This document shows positions 50,840 through 64,000 of a stretch of 64,000 nucleotides of DNA, in pieces (position 1 is the stretch's first letter; each line of letters begins with the position of its first letter). Location of the stretch: the NCBI GenBank assembly GCA_027574665.1, contig CM050655.1, forward strand, positions 6,696,001 through 6,760,000, written 5' to 3'. Position numbers and translations under genes: made by a program. A model generated the notes under the pieces. That model did not search any database. It was not told the origin of the DNA and saw nothing but the letters and a program-made list of their open reading frames with translations. The stretch comes from Rhynochetos jubatus (Eukaryota; Chordata; Aves; Eurypygiformes; Rhynochetidae).

Positions 50840-51075
50840 CAACCTGAGGCTGGGAGGAACTACTGTGGCAATCTAGTCTGACCTCCAGCCTAACACAGGT
50901 CACAGAACCTTGCACAGCAATTTCTGCATCACACCTGTAAGCTTCTACATAAGCCACAGTATAAATCCATAAAACTTTAATAAAGGGATACAACCTTCAC
51001 TCAAACGTTGCAAACGTAGTTGGATTTGCCTCTTTTCTGGCTGGTTATTTGAACAGTTTAACTATGCTTGGTATT
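50840..51075 (-). mobile_element. ancient CR1-like LINE tail
   Basis: On the + strand CCTGAGGCTGGGAGGAACTA, then CTGTGGCAATCTAGTCTGAC, CTCC and TAACACAGGTCACAGAACCT match the antisense 3' tail of old amniote CR1 elements. The rest, to about 51075, is strongly diverged. The right boundary is approximate. Confidence 0.65.
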
Positions 51076-54000
51076 GAAAGGCAAGAGCAGGCAATGACTG
51101 TGTATCTGAGGGTTCTGTAACTGCGTTTTCCCATGGTTAAATGGGTCAAATTTCCAAAATTTGTGGTAATTATTTATTTAATTTTATACATATAAATGAT
51201 AACTCATATACAGAAAATGTATGGCAGTTTAAGTCACCTACAAATGGGAAGTGTTCACTAGCAGCCTCAAACATTTCTCACTCAGAATGATAACGCAGGC
51301 AGTGAAAGAGCATACAAACCAAACTCTAATTAATCCTGTATCATGTCTACTAATATTATTGGATGAATGCAGATTCTATGTCTACTGGTGGTCATTTGGC
51401 CAAACAATGTTCTGAAAAGGTGGGAAGCCACCAGCATACAAACTGCTTGAATTAAAAAAGGTAAAATAAAAAGAAAGGTATTCCTGATAATAAATGAATT
51501 TTCAAAAGCCAAGAATATTTGATTAATTAGAAGTGGAAGAGAAGTTTCCTTCCTGGAAAATTACTGCAGGAGAGAAAAAAAGAATGTATCCGGAATAATG
51601 ACGAATATAGGGAATTACACGTTAATATAACCACAAAAATTAATATAACAGAATCTGTCCATCAATTATATAAAGGTCAAACTGAATTTTACAGTACCGC
51701 AGTAGATGCTAAGAAACCATTTGCAATTTCAAAGCCTGAAATTTTGCCATGTCTTTGAAGGAAGTAAAGTGGGAGAAAGTTCATGTCTTATCTTCCCATG
51801 AGCTGCTTCCTACAATGAGCAAACACAGAGGAAGCCTCTGTTTTCTACTAGCACCACTATTTCTGTTAGTATCAAAACATGAAACCCAAAGGTGCCACTA
51901 GATGACAAATGACACCACTTCTGGAGCCACGCATCTGAAAACGTGATCATGTAAGACACTTCAGTGTAAGATGATAGATAAAATCAGATCCTTACAGAGG
52001 ACTCCTAAAGAGATCAGTAATTGTTATTATGAGAGCAGATTCTCATTCTTTGGTGTCCCATTACAGTCCTTTCTTGCCTTTGGAGCTCTTAGGCTCTTAT
52101 AATGAGAAGTGCACTTGCCTTCCTGCTTTCTATAGTGTTCAACATGTACAATGTTCTTCAACACGTTTGCTTATGCAATCAGTCAAACCAGCTCAGGGAG
52201 AACAGTTCTTCACCTGATCAAGTCTCTTATTTACTGACCTAGAAGATGAGGGAACTCTTAGTCAATAAACGACGGATTCGTCGTTTATTGACACGGACAA
52301 CTGCTCATGAATTAGACAGACTCACCCTTACTAGACGTTAAACAGCAAGGGTTCTACATTTTACATTAATTAAAGCAAGGTTTTTATTAATTTTCCTCTT
52401 AAAAATGTAGCCAAGTTAATAAACACGGTCATCCTCATAATGCCATTATAAAAGTGAAAATTCTACAGGAAAGCTTGATCACATTGTAATTACATTTAAT
52501 AGGTGTTTGATCTAATAAATTTTAAAAGAAAAAGGAAATAGCATCCCTCTATATTTGCCAAATTCATTGCCTAAAAGGGATATGTTACTACTAAAAAAAA
52601 TACTTTTCTTCCCCTCTACATAGTGAGCTTTTTGGATTGCCCCCTTATTTTTAAACAGCTGTAACTGAATAGCAAACCTCTTTAGTTAAATTATTTTCTA
52701 AAGAGTGTTTATAGTATTTTCCTCCTCTGGAGATTCTGAATTATGTTTTCTCTGTAGAAATAAAAGATACGCAACACCAAGTCAACCCTGCAAACCTTTC
52801 TTTACCTGCATCCTCACCTTTGGAACAAACCACTTGAGTAAAGATGAATGGTTTGAATCGGACTGCATTTGGAATCAATTCACTTCAGTTACATATGCTT
52901 GGAAGACCCCAGAAAGTATTAATATATTGATCCCAATTGTTTGAGATAATGGCCTAGAAACTCTCTTGGCACGCCTGGCACTAGCAAATCTTTAGAAATC
53001 ATAGCTCACTGCTTAATAAGACTTTACGACCCAAGACAAAGAGAGAGAGGAAAACAGAACAGGAGAAAGCGACTATTTGCATTAGCAGCAAATTCTTGAG
53101 GCATTTCCTCCCGCTAAGAAACACCTTCACAAAGACACGCAGAAAGCGCTTGTGCCTTGCAAACTTCAAAGCTCAGTGTGCGGGATATTTGAAAATTCCT
53201 CATTTATTTATTTATTTTAAACTACTGAAAGTGTCCAGAGTAGCAAACCTGCCTTTCTCCAAACTAACCAAAACCCAAGCATGGGAAATGTTTCATCTTT
53301 CACCAACAGCATTTTGTATATAAGAAACAGCAACAAGTCAGCACCGTTTGTCTGATGACACAGTTACATACCAACCAAGATCAAACTGCTGAAAGACGTA
53401 CGGACTCCAGGTGCCGCCCATCTTATGACATACTGTTCATACAGCCAGGTTTTCAAGAATTCTATCCCAGTTAGGCATCAAAAGGGAAGGCAAGATTTTT
53501 CAAAACAGGACAAGAACCAATAGCACATCTTAGCACCTTCTGAACAGAAAGGCCTTTGCTTTCTCAGGAAAAAGTATTCGTAGAGAAAGCCCTTAATTCT
53601 GTCTGTCCCTGTACCATGATCAGTATTTTAATAAGAATGAATATAAGCATGAAAGAAACTATGTCATTCTTCACATGATGACGTGCATAACGGTAGGTGC
53701 ACACAGGTAAACGGTTAACAAAACCCAACTGTGCACCAACAGTGGCTCTAAGATGGGTATTTTAACTATGCAGCTCATCTTAGTAGGCAGTTAGGGACTT
53801 GTTCTTTAAAGCCTTCCTAATCTCATTCCTTCCTTAATATTAGAAAAGCAACTCTCAAATATTTGCATAAATGCATATAACTCCTGAGATGTGCCTGATC
53901 CATGGGACGTTGTACCTTAATCAATGTATAAATATTGTGCCAGTTAACTTCCATTAAATACACTTCCATCACTTCTAGGAAGTTTTTTCATACCTTATTC

Positions 54001-56224
54001 TTTTTCCCTTGGTTTTTATGCTGCCTTTAATACAGCAACTTAATCTAATGTTTAACAGTTCTACTGCTTAGCAGAGGTTTACTGCTAAGTATCTTAAGCA
54101 AGTACCTATCCTTAAGCAGGTGTGAAGGCAGAATTGAACTTGTTGAGATTAGCTGCTGGATAAATACTTACCCAGCATAAGTTAATTGATAAGAATTTGA
54201 TCTTCAGTACCTTATGTGAACTACATCAATAAACCACAAGCATGTTCTGTTAACTCAGAAGTCATATTCAATCCTGAGTTACCTACATTTCATTGATTCA
54301 TGTCCGTAGATCACACTAAAGGCAAGAAACCTATAAAAGCATAAAAAATGCAGTACAGAATGAAAAACCTGAACTTCCAAACCCACCAACTTGTGCAGTC
54401 ACTTTACTGTATGATATAAACATACAACACTTGAGGTAGGAATAAGAGGCGAAGGAACATTATTGAGTTATTACCAGCAAACAGCTTGAGCTGTGCAACA
54501 GGCACATCCTAAAAGGACGCATCTCCCTGCTTGCAAAAACACAGTAAGGTCTGGAAGGCACCCCTTTAAAGGAGAGAAATCATCAGACACTTCTCAACCC
54601 ACGCATCAGTCTTGAGAAAATTCATCTACCTCCTGGTTTCTAATGCCCTTTCCACAACTAGTCCTTACAACTCTTACTCTACAGATAAAAACCAAACAAG
54701 ACATTTGCAGGTTTCATATGTAGACAGGCCGACAACATATTCTTAACCCAGTAAAACCAATTAAAACCAGAAACAAAATGTCTTCTAAGTACTAGATTCC
54801 AATCCCCTTACAACCTTCGGTCTGGACTCACCTCCAGTAACCTAGACAACCCCTTCATCTTCTATCTATACCCTTTCCTACAAGTAGCAGCCTCTATTCT
54901 TTCAAAAGCCTTTCTCAACTTTTCATGATACTGGGTAGAGTGAAATGGACATAAAGAAGTAGGAAACCCTCTTACCACCAACTGGTCCATGAGAATTGTT
55001 AGTGTTGGGTCTAAGGCAGCCAAGGAGAAGGACAAAAAACTGCTTTAAATATCACAGCAGGTACTAACTGAGCTGGCAACATCAGTTTAGTCACCTCTGT
55101 TTCTGACAGTGATCAGGCACCAAACCATCCAGGGATCTTGTAGAAAGAAATGTAGACACTTCCTGGATTGTGCATCACCAAAACGTGGTGGTTGGAGATC
55201 TCAGTGACACGTTTATGCACTTCATGACTTTTGCAGGAGTGACTCTTCACTTATTTCAAGTTAAAATAATGACAAAATATCACATAAGTAAGTTAGTTCA
55301 GGCATAGTTTTCAAATATTTGCCCAAGGAAATCTTCTAGGGAATATAATCCACAATAATTGTGAGACTTCTGTCTCATGCTGAACACCAGTCTCACAAAG
55401 CATCCTTTGAAGTCAGTGAAACACCCTCTATCTTTGAAGGACTAGGACTTTTGGTTACTTGTAGCTGTCTGAGTCTTCTACTTCATTTTTCCTTTCCTTT
55501 CTCTAGCTGTGAACAACAGAGAAGAAAGAAAAATACTGAGACATTTTCTGCCACATGGATTCAGTTCTTAGACCTGTGACTTATGCAGGAGATGATGAAC
55601 AGGAATCTAAATGCAAATGTAGAATGAAGTAAACATCCAAAATGCATATGTTATGAGAAGAAAGCATCTCTTCCCTTGACTGATACTGCCATTTAATGTA
55701 GCTTTAAATTAACGGCCTGTTATTTATGTAATTTATAGCTATAAGTTGACCCCTTTTATTGTCTTTCTCCAATTTTAAAATATTGGGAAAAAAAAGCTAT
55801 TGCACAGCTTGTGAAGTTACAGAGAAAAGACTCATCTATTATCAGAGGGAAGCGATCAGGCTGATTTTCGTAGCAGCTATTTCAGTACATTAACAGTTAA
55901 TTTCCCTTAAAACATATTTCTTTCTCATCTTTTTGCTTCCACTGTACTCTATCCTTACAGCACCAATAATTACAACAGGGAATGGAATGTAAAGCTCTTT
56001 CTGCCCTAGTAACACTCCCTGGCTAACCTCAAAAGATTAACTATCAGAAGCAGTAAACATCAGCTCACACCTGAAAGAAGATGCCATCATTATTTACTAA
56101 TGAGAAAACTCAGATATTTGGTAATATGATAAAGAAAACAATTTAATATTCTTAAATAAACAGCAAAGTTGAACTCAACAGGTCTCATATGTGCTTCAGC
56201 ACGATACTTCACGATCGACCACAA
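51076..56224. other. non-coding desert with a perfect hairpin
   Basis: AT-rich sequence, no gene. The hairpin at 52261-52292 is listed separately. The frame at 52705-52944 (79 codons, +) has no recognisable homology. Confidence 0.5.
52261..52292. repeat. perfect 14-bp inverted repeat, 4-base loop
   Basis: The left arm GTCAATAAACGACG (52261-52274) and right arm CGTCGTTTATTGAC (52279-52292) are exactly complementary around GATT. The arms carry four CpGs in all, which are otherwise scarce here. It would form a stable hairpin in DNA or RNA. It is too short for a typical pre-miRNA and too short for a known MITE. Confidence 0.9.
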
Positions 56225-56480
56225 CTGAACCATCTGATAGACTGAAGCAAGCTCTGTAGAGGGTCATCAAAATGGTCAGGGGCTGGAGCCCTGCCCTGTG
56301 AGGAGACACTAAGGGAAGTCAGTTTGTTTTGCCTGGAAAAGAGGTGGCTGCGACCTAACAGCAGCCCCTACAATTTGGAGGGATGGTGTAAAACACATGG
56401 TAGGAATGAGCATAACAAGGGGGGGTGAAAAGATGTCTGGCTGAAGCTGAGCCTAAGGAATGGGGGGGAAGGGTATTTCT
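56225..56480 (+). mobile_element. CR1 LINE internal fragment, diverged
   Basis: Sense CR1: AGAGGGTCATCAAAATGGTC, AGGGGCTGGAGCCCTGCCCT, TTTTGCCTGGAAAAGAGGTG and GCAGCCCCTACAATTTGGAG follow the order of the same CR1 region as at 45285. It lacks the terminal repeat. The boundaries are approximate. Confidence 0.78.
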
Positions 56481-59400
56481 CTAAGGATTAAACAGTTTGC
56501 ATTTTCTTCCCTCTCCCCCCAATAAATGAATAAGTAATTAAGTTTGTGTTAATTATTAATAATTTAAGTAAAATTCCCTGATTCAAGCCAGCTTTGCCCA
56601 TGACATATATGTTATTATTTGATGAACTATATGCTTACCTTTATATTAAATTCAGATTAATCTTAGAAGCCTACTGCTGCATAAAAATACTTTCTTTCAG
56701 TGCCAAAGTGTGTGCATGTACCACTACAGCAGTAACATTAGCTCATGCCAACACTCTACAGGACTATAAAAACTGATTGATAACGGCTTTCCAAATGACA
56801 AAACCTGTTTGACTGCATATGTATTAACTAGACAGTACTAATATTGTCATTGGTAGTATTATTTCCCCTGAAGTACCAAAAGCAGATATTTTGTGGAAGT
56901 GTATGGTTAATGTGTGGAAGCTGCATCCACTAATAAAGGATATATATTAACAGAAAAAACCATATACTATTAAAAACTTCACAATAAAGTTAACCCTGAG
57001 GTGTACACTGGAAAATTAAAATGCAGCCAAACGTGATAATGAAAAACTGCTTTTCAGTGAAGAAAGAAAACAAGTGACATACGGTGCTTCCGCCCATGGT
57101 TCTTTGTTAATGTCCTGGCTTCCCTAAAGCCAGCGAGCACCTTTGAGCACCACACAGAGCAGAAAGCACAGCAACCTGCCCTGCAATATAATGAGACTGT
57201 GTCACCGAGATGACAGTGTCACAACAGCTAAGCACAAAAACTATCTGATGTCTCCAGTTTGCTTGTAAGCATAGTTTTAAAGGCAGAAAAGTAAAAGCCA
57301 AGTTAGAAAACTGCCACCACTGGATACTTTTCAAAATATGACATAAAATGTCAACATTTACCTCTGAAATTTAAGCAAGATGAAAACAAAGAGTAAATAA
57401 ATCCTACTGTGTATCACATTTAGACACATTCCTTTGCATGTCATCTAGATTTCAGAGTTCTTTTCTACATTTCAATTAAAAGATTCGTAAGAAATAAACA
57501 TTTACTTTGCCTTTCTATTACATCTTTGTAGAAAAGAGATAAGAGTAAACCTGGAATTAAAAATTCCAGTGTAGTGTTGTGGTCTTCTATGTGACCATTT
57601 AGCTTCTAGTTATGGCTGTTATGTAAACAGTTCATAATATGCCTGCAAAGTCTCAAAAATGACAAATCAGTGATTTCTGATTGCAAAACAATTAGCTTTA
57701 TAATTTAGATGAAGTAAATATGATATAGCTATACTATACAATATCCTGGGTGGATAGATCTATGCACACGTGTACGTGCATCATGCTGATATGAAGAGAG
57801 GGAAAGGGAGTAACCACACATACTGTGCTATTCTGACACTATACAATCAAGAATTACTTAAAAAGGATACATGCATATCTATTAGCTAGTCCCCAATTTA
57901 CTCTTATTTAGAGTTTTCCTCAATAAGTAAACTGCATCTTAGAGCTTCTGAATTCAATGTAACAAAAAACAAAATTTTCTAGAGAACTACTAGACATTCT
58001 TTAACAGATATTCTTTAATCAATGTCTTTGTTTAAAAACAGTATAATAAGATCATTATTAACACAAGTACTGGTGATCTACATTCTATTAGTCCATAAAA
58101 GCTGATAAACTACCAATAGTTCAACTGTCATCAGCATTTTTTTGACTGCTTTATGATACAGATAGGTTAAGTAGGCTGAGCTTTACTTCCAGTTTTGTAA
58201 TAATGCCTCGGGTAAACGTGATCTGGCTTTCAAATCACTGCAGCAATGCAGCTGAAAAAATTAAACCATATTTTACTGTGAAAGAGCATAAACAAATCAT
58301 TTCACTTCACGCTACTAGCCTTCATCTTATTTTTAGGCAGTACTCTTTCTGTACCTTTAAGTATTTCACTGATTATTTGCCTGCTAGAAATCAGAAATGA
58401 GTAGTAAGTTAGGTCAGAAATTACTATGTCCGAACTTTCATAATTGACAGTCTAAGGACTGCATCATGCTGATGAGAAGCCCATTTTTGTATATTCTTCA
58501 TGATGGGAGCTCTAAGCATCTTTGGTTACTATGGTTCTGAAAATTAACGCCATTAAATATTCCCCCGAGAACATGTCATACATTTGCCAGTGCACAAACT
58601 CGCTACACTTTCTATTTTGGGGGAGGGAAAAGGGCTAGAATAAATCAGGAGAAAATAAACCTAGGTAAGTAATGGCACACTGATTTACATAAGAAATTAC
58701 TCAGTCTTGTCAGCTAAAGTAAACTTCAACTCAAACAGAATCCCAAAGTAGTAGGTATAGGAAACATATTTTCAGAATGAGCTGAATAGTAATGAAAGAT
58801 GTCTATGGGGCTATATTAAAAATGCATTGAACGCATCACCAACTTATCACTGAACAGAAAACCCGATAGCTGATGATGTAACAGTTATTATTTGTTATGT
58901 TGATCAATATAACAGTAGTACTCAAGGATTCCACCCTGCTGATCAAGTACACACAGTGGAGAGAGTCCCAGACCCCCAAATTTAAGCTACATACCGAAAA
59001 AGAAAACTTCTTCCTTTTGCCCTTTTGTTATTAACCTTATTTTAGTGATGGAGAACTGAGGCATGGTACATCAGTGCAGCCCAGTTAATGCTTACAGGTC
59101 ACATAATGCATCTCTAAAATTTTAACACCACTCCAAGCCATTAGAACTGAATACTGCAAGACATTCCAGCGAGTAACTCTACATGATCAGGACAAATGTA
59201 CTCATCATTTGCATTTTCAGTTGGTTTAAATTTCACCTGTGTTCTTGTGCCCAATGTTTCCTATTTGCTGCAGCTAGACCCCTTATTAAAACATCTAAAA
59301 ATTAACCAAGAAGTAGACCAAAAAATGCACATTCTTCTTTCTTGAATTTTAATTAAGACATTGCAAAGAAAATCTCCCTTCAAAAATACCACTGGAACTT

Positions 59401-62400
59401 GTAAGTGGGTGGTGACAGAAGGCTAATTTAAGTAAAAACAATAACATGAGACAACTATGTAAATGCAGTGCCTATAAAATGCCTCTTCTCTATTTTATCA
59501 TGTAATTAGGAGCCAAATGTTACAAAACCCCCCATAATAGTGAATACTTAACAAATTCAGATTAGAAATTGAGCAGTCCACTGGAGGAATTTAAGGCCCA
59601 TTATCAGTAATAATCTAAAACACTGACACTAAAGAAATCAGATTACCAGTTTCTTCAATGCACTTTATATTTTAATCGGTACCATTCACATTCAAGATGA
59701 TCTTCATATTCATTCACACAGTACCACTAACAGCACTTTCTCTCTGAAAGTGAAGTCTTGGCTTGCAAGTGTATCATTAGCTTTCTTGGGTCCAGCACTC
59801 GCCTCCTCACTACCTGTTTTCTGCTATACAAGCACCTTCTTCCCAGTTTCCATTACGCACTGCTTATAAAACTCACCATATCCCAAGGTATTTTCCAACC
59901 CTGGGACCTACAGTCTGCTAAAAAACGTTTTACTTTTCCCTTAAAAAACCCCAAACCAACCAAAAAAACCCACAAAAAAAACCCAACACCCCCCCAAACA
60001 ACAACACTCACACACCACACCACCACCCCCCCCACAAAAAAATCCCCGAACACAGCTTGTTATCTTTTTTACAGATTTAACAATGAAAGAGCTAAGAGTA
60101 CCAAACTGTGAATAACATATTCCACTACACTGGCAGATTCTACACCACGTTTTAATCACTGCATCTCAACTTCTAGCAGGTCTTAAGCTCTGTCGACTTG
60201 CATGGCCCATTTCTTCTGTACTGAGCTCTGGATTCAAGTGCTATGTAGGACTGCAGTCAGCGTTTTGGAAAGGCAGTTGTTTTTGTAGGCTGATTGTAAG
60301 TCAATATAAATCAAAGTATTTTTGAAAGGAAACCTGAAAGACTGTTTCCCTAACAGATCCCAGCCTCATACCAAGGATGCCTTGTGGACTTCCTCCTTTT
60401 TACTTTCAGTTCAAAACCAAAAAATTCAAATTGATTTGAACAGTTCAACTGCTTGGGCCAATTCCCTTTTCCTCTGGAAATCTTACAGGTGCCTACTTCG
60501 TTCTGTGTCTGCCTTTCTTTAAAAAGGCTATGAAACTGCAGTTTTCATCACAAAGTTTTATGAAAGTATTGACTAAAACTACTTTGTCAGTACGTACAAC
60601 AACAGCTGGCTTCAGAAGGTTATTTCTTCTAGCATGTTTATGGAAAGCAATTTAAAAAAATCTGTAACTTTTTATAGTGAGGATCACACAGTTCGCTTGT
60701 CAGTCTCACAGAAGGTACTAAAAATAAAACCATGTTTTATAAGACAGCAGTGTCACATCAATGCTACAAAATAACTTTCACCATGATATTATGTGTGGGG
60801 AAAAAAGGAGACATTTCAACAAGCTTCTGGACTGAGTGCTTTTCTGCTACATAACTGCAGCCTGTAGCTTCCATCTCCTTCTATTATAATTTTTCACATC
60901 TAGCTGTATATACATGAACCTCCTCTGGCAAATCTTTCCCCAACCGCCACAATACTGTCTGTGGTGCAAAAACTCTTAATGCCCTGGAAATCTAGACAAT
61001 AAATTTGAATAAGCTGTTATTGACATTCAGGGGAAAAATGGTGTGCATTCAACATGTTTCTCGCTCTTCCTCCCTCACACTCTTCCGGGAACCTTTCATT
61101 TTCAGGGTGCTGAAATGGAACATAGATTAGTTGGAAGTAATTTGTTTTGCCTTTTCTTCACTGGATTACCAAACTGCAATGGTTACTGTTAATAACTAAT
61201 TAAAACTTAAATTGTATAGTCTAAGGACATAGTCACATTAAAATGGAATAGAAAATAATGCCTGGTTGCAAATCCTTTGTTTACAGTGCAGCTAATCACC
61301 CTGCAGAGCTGGGATAAGAAGGGTCTGTATATTCTCCTGATATGAGCAAGTAACTCCAGGAGCAAAGGTGGCTGAGACATATGAGTTCGTGCTAGCATGG
61401 AAGAAATCTCAGACCAACAGTATTTTGGTCTGAGGGCAGTGGAATCAACTTCGAACCATGAGGAGCCAAATCTGTAAATGTTATTAGATAAGTCTTGCTG
61501 AGGAGCTGGCTTGCTGTTTAGGACCCAGATCACAATTTTTTATTTAAAGAACTATTAAAAGGAAAGGTTTTGCATAGATGTGATGTTAGGACAAACACAG
61601 TTTTTCCTTAATTACAGCCAGTTTTCACAGGCAACCATGTCAATCCTAAATGATAGATTGTGCTTCTTTTTAGCATATAACAATATAATCTAATACAGAT
61701 TAAAAACATGTTATAAATTTTGATGTCTCTAGATTATGCCAGTGGAATGTGTAAAAACATGGCTTCAAGGCCTAAACATAAATGCATTTAAAACTTTCTG
61801 TAACACTTTCCCTAGGGAGTTCTATTAATATGCTCAGTGTTTTGTAAGACAAGAAGATTAATTTGTTACATCTAAAAAACCCACAGTCCTTTAAATCTAC
61901 CACACTTGTTTTTTAATTTAAGTTTGTTGATTGGCTATGATTATGCAGATGACTTTGTATTTAATTATAAATATTAGAAAAGGATATCTCTAGATATGCA
62001 TGTCTTCCTGATTTTTCCCCTTGTTGTTCCCTCCCCCTTTTTTCTGCCACTGAAAGGCTATTTAAAACAGGAGTCATGTTTTTCCAAACGTCAAGCTCTT
62101 AAGCACGAAATGGACATAACTGACACACCTTCCTGCCATGTTTTCAGATGTTGAACTACTGCAGCAGAAACCAATCTTTTGACAAGTGGGTCCTAACTTC
62201 TACTCTCTCATATACGTTTACTATTAGCTAGCTAATGTAGAATTTAAAAAAAAAACCCCTCAATATAGCTGATGGCCCAGCTGTCACTCTGTCCATTACT
62301 CCAGGAATGTATGAATGTCATTTAATATATCAAAACAAGACATAAACTTCCTGACAACTCTTTCATTTTGAAAGAATCTTACCTATTATCAGAATACAGA

Positions 62401-64000
62401 TTCTGTTCTCCAAGACAAATTCTAGCAGATAAATGTCTGCCAGCGATGGCAAAGCGTCAGTCTCTCACAACAGATGTCCAGTTAGACTCTGAGTAGCCAT
62501 ATTTTCTTTCTACAACTCAGCATTCAGATTTAAAAGCTTCTGAGTTTTCCTTGGTTTTGCAAATGAAGGTTACTCTTCACGGAAGAGGAGTCCCTTGTAT
62601 TCCAAACTACTCCCTATTGCTATCCCCTATTCCAGTGCTATTACATAAAAGACAAAGATGCCCAAGAGTTATTTGGCCTCAATTTAAAATTCATGTCAAG
62701 CCATATACAGTTTCTCATCTATTATCATCCCACTCTTCTCATGTTCATTACTTTCCAAGGAGATGATAGTACTGAACCCAGTAAAACTTCTCCACTACAA
62801 CTAGTTTGCTTTCAAGGAAGTTCATCTTCTAGCGCCTATTCCCACTCAATGCAATAAATTACAGCATGTAGAAAAGTTCACTACTTCGCATACAATTGGA
62901 ACTTTTCAATTGGAAACGTGCAGATTTAAAAAACAAGTATATGTTATAGGCTTGTATGTTTTTATTCAAGAGAAATGTCTGGTTTAGAGTAAAAGTAAAT
63001 ATTTACCTAAATATATAAAAGAAACCATACTTCTTAAAATTAAACACTTGTAAAAATATTTTCAGTGGAATAATTAGAGTACAGATATCTAGCTGCTATT
63101 CATGCTGACTAGAACTTACTCTAACAGTTACAGTGAAATACTCTGCTTTACAGCAGTAATTTAAAATCTGCAATAATTTTTAATATACAGTTTAGAGCAA
63201 ATACTAGTTGCAATGATAACTGAAAGGTTTGTGTTCTTTTATCACATTTTGCAGTATGAGTGAATCACTGCAATTTCACAAACCAAAATGATACCAGAGA
63301 TGTCTGAAAAATTCTTGGGAAAAGTGTTATGTAGTTGCTAAGCTTGTGCCTGGTTTAATGTTTCAGGTAAACCACACCTGTTCACCACACCCTGAGACAC
63401 TGCTTATCCAAGAAGCAAACAAGCTCTGTATCAGGCTGGCTTCCACCCCCAAAATAGCATCAGAATTTTCTTCGCAGGACAAGCCAGCCACTGCAACCAA
63501 ACCATTTGGTTATGTTAACATTATCATTTTATTAAAGAGAAGGTTGCTATTGCTAGAAACTATGCTAAAATTGTCTCCCTCCACCAGCAGTGGTTTTAAA
63601 TAAGTGAGGAAAGATCACATCAATAAAAACATAAGTCTTGGCACTGGATAGGCAGATGGGTGAGAGAAACAGGCTACCTTTTCAAGGACTGATTGGCATA
63701 GCTGCGCTGAGCTAATGAATGGAAAGTTTTTGTATGCATGCCAAATACAGGCTATTATCGTCGGCACTTGAAGCACTCAGAATTATTGGAATATCAACTC
63801 CTATATGACTCATGGAGACACCTAATTGATAGCAAATAGACACAGTTTGCTAGGGTCCTTCTACAGTCAACAATCACAGACATCTGCAGGCAGAGATTCA
63901 TCTCTCCCACTTGAACTATCAGTAAGCATTTGAAGATATACTGAATTATCCAACAAAATGTCCATTTCCCTTGCTAGAAATGGAAATCCTCATCAACTAC
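56481..64000. other. non-coding desert to the end of the window
   Basis: AT-rich unique sequence without recognisable genes or mobile elements. The only striking item is an A/C-only tract at 59943-60042, listed separately. Confidence 0.5.
59943..60042. repeat. A/C-only low-complexity tract
   Basis: One hundred bases made of A and C with a single T (60008), mixing A runs, C runs and CAC words. Frames on the opposite strand (glycine, valine, phenylalanine and tryptophan rich) are artefacts of this bias. Confidence 0.9.

Noticed and set aside
59853..60159. Glycine- and valine-rich, membrane-like frames on the - strand
   Set aside because: They are produced by the A/C-only tract.
1..64000. CRISPR arrays, phage or bacterial-type defence systems
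   Set aside because: The window is vertebrate DNA with introns and LINEs; no spaced direct repeats of CRISPR type and no operon-like gene clusters were seen.

Overview
The window looks like vertebrate, and specifically avian, nuclear DNA. It carries split exons with GT/AG splice sites and long AT-rich non-coding stretches. Its repeats are mostly CR1 LINE fragments, several with the bird-type CR1 3' end (repeats of ATTCTATG), plus solo or truncated endogenous-retrovirus LTRs. I see no prokaryotic-style gene organisation. I cannot name the species from sequence alone.

Only one cellular gene is recognisable. Positions 3290-3424 and 5700-5987 (+ strand) are the last two coding exons of an alpha-catenin. 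The residues fit alpha-T-catenin (CTNNA3) better than the alpha-E or alpha-N paralogues. Together they give the last 140 residues of the protein: the end of the actin-binding domain and the tail. Bases 1-3289 are upstream intron, 3425-5699 is the last intron, and the 3' UTR starts at 5988 with candidate AATAAA signals at 6694 and 7242.

From about 7.3 kb to 64 kb I find no convincing gene. This agrees with the large gene desert I recall on the 3' side of CTNNA3 in other amniotes. The stretch holds a degenerate minisatellite (8363-8766), bird-type CR1 copies (8908, 10977, 30514, 30691, 41848, 45285, 56225), and two much older CR1-like tails (28755, 50840). It also holds LTRs of one family or superfamily (13121-13720 +, 20185-20599 -, 30622-30671 +, 47660-48072 +). 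The least expected element is a decayed non-CR1 LINE reverse transcriptase at about 21575-22920. Its motif order and residues look like the RTE/BovB group rather than CR1. A few strong short inverted repeats (10184-10229, 52261-52292) have no obvious explanation.

I found no operon, CRISPR array, tRNA or rRNA, and nothing I can defend as a new multi-gene system. The best leads are the RTE-like relic, the two hairpins and the minisatellite.
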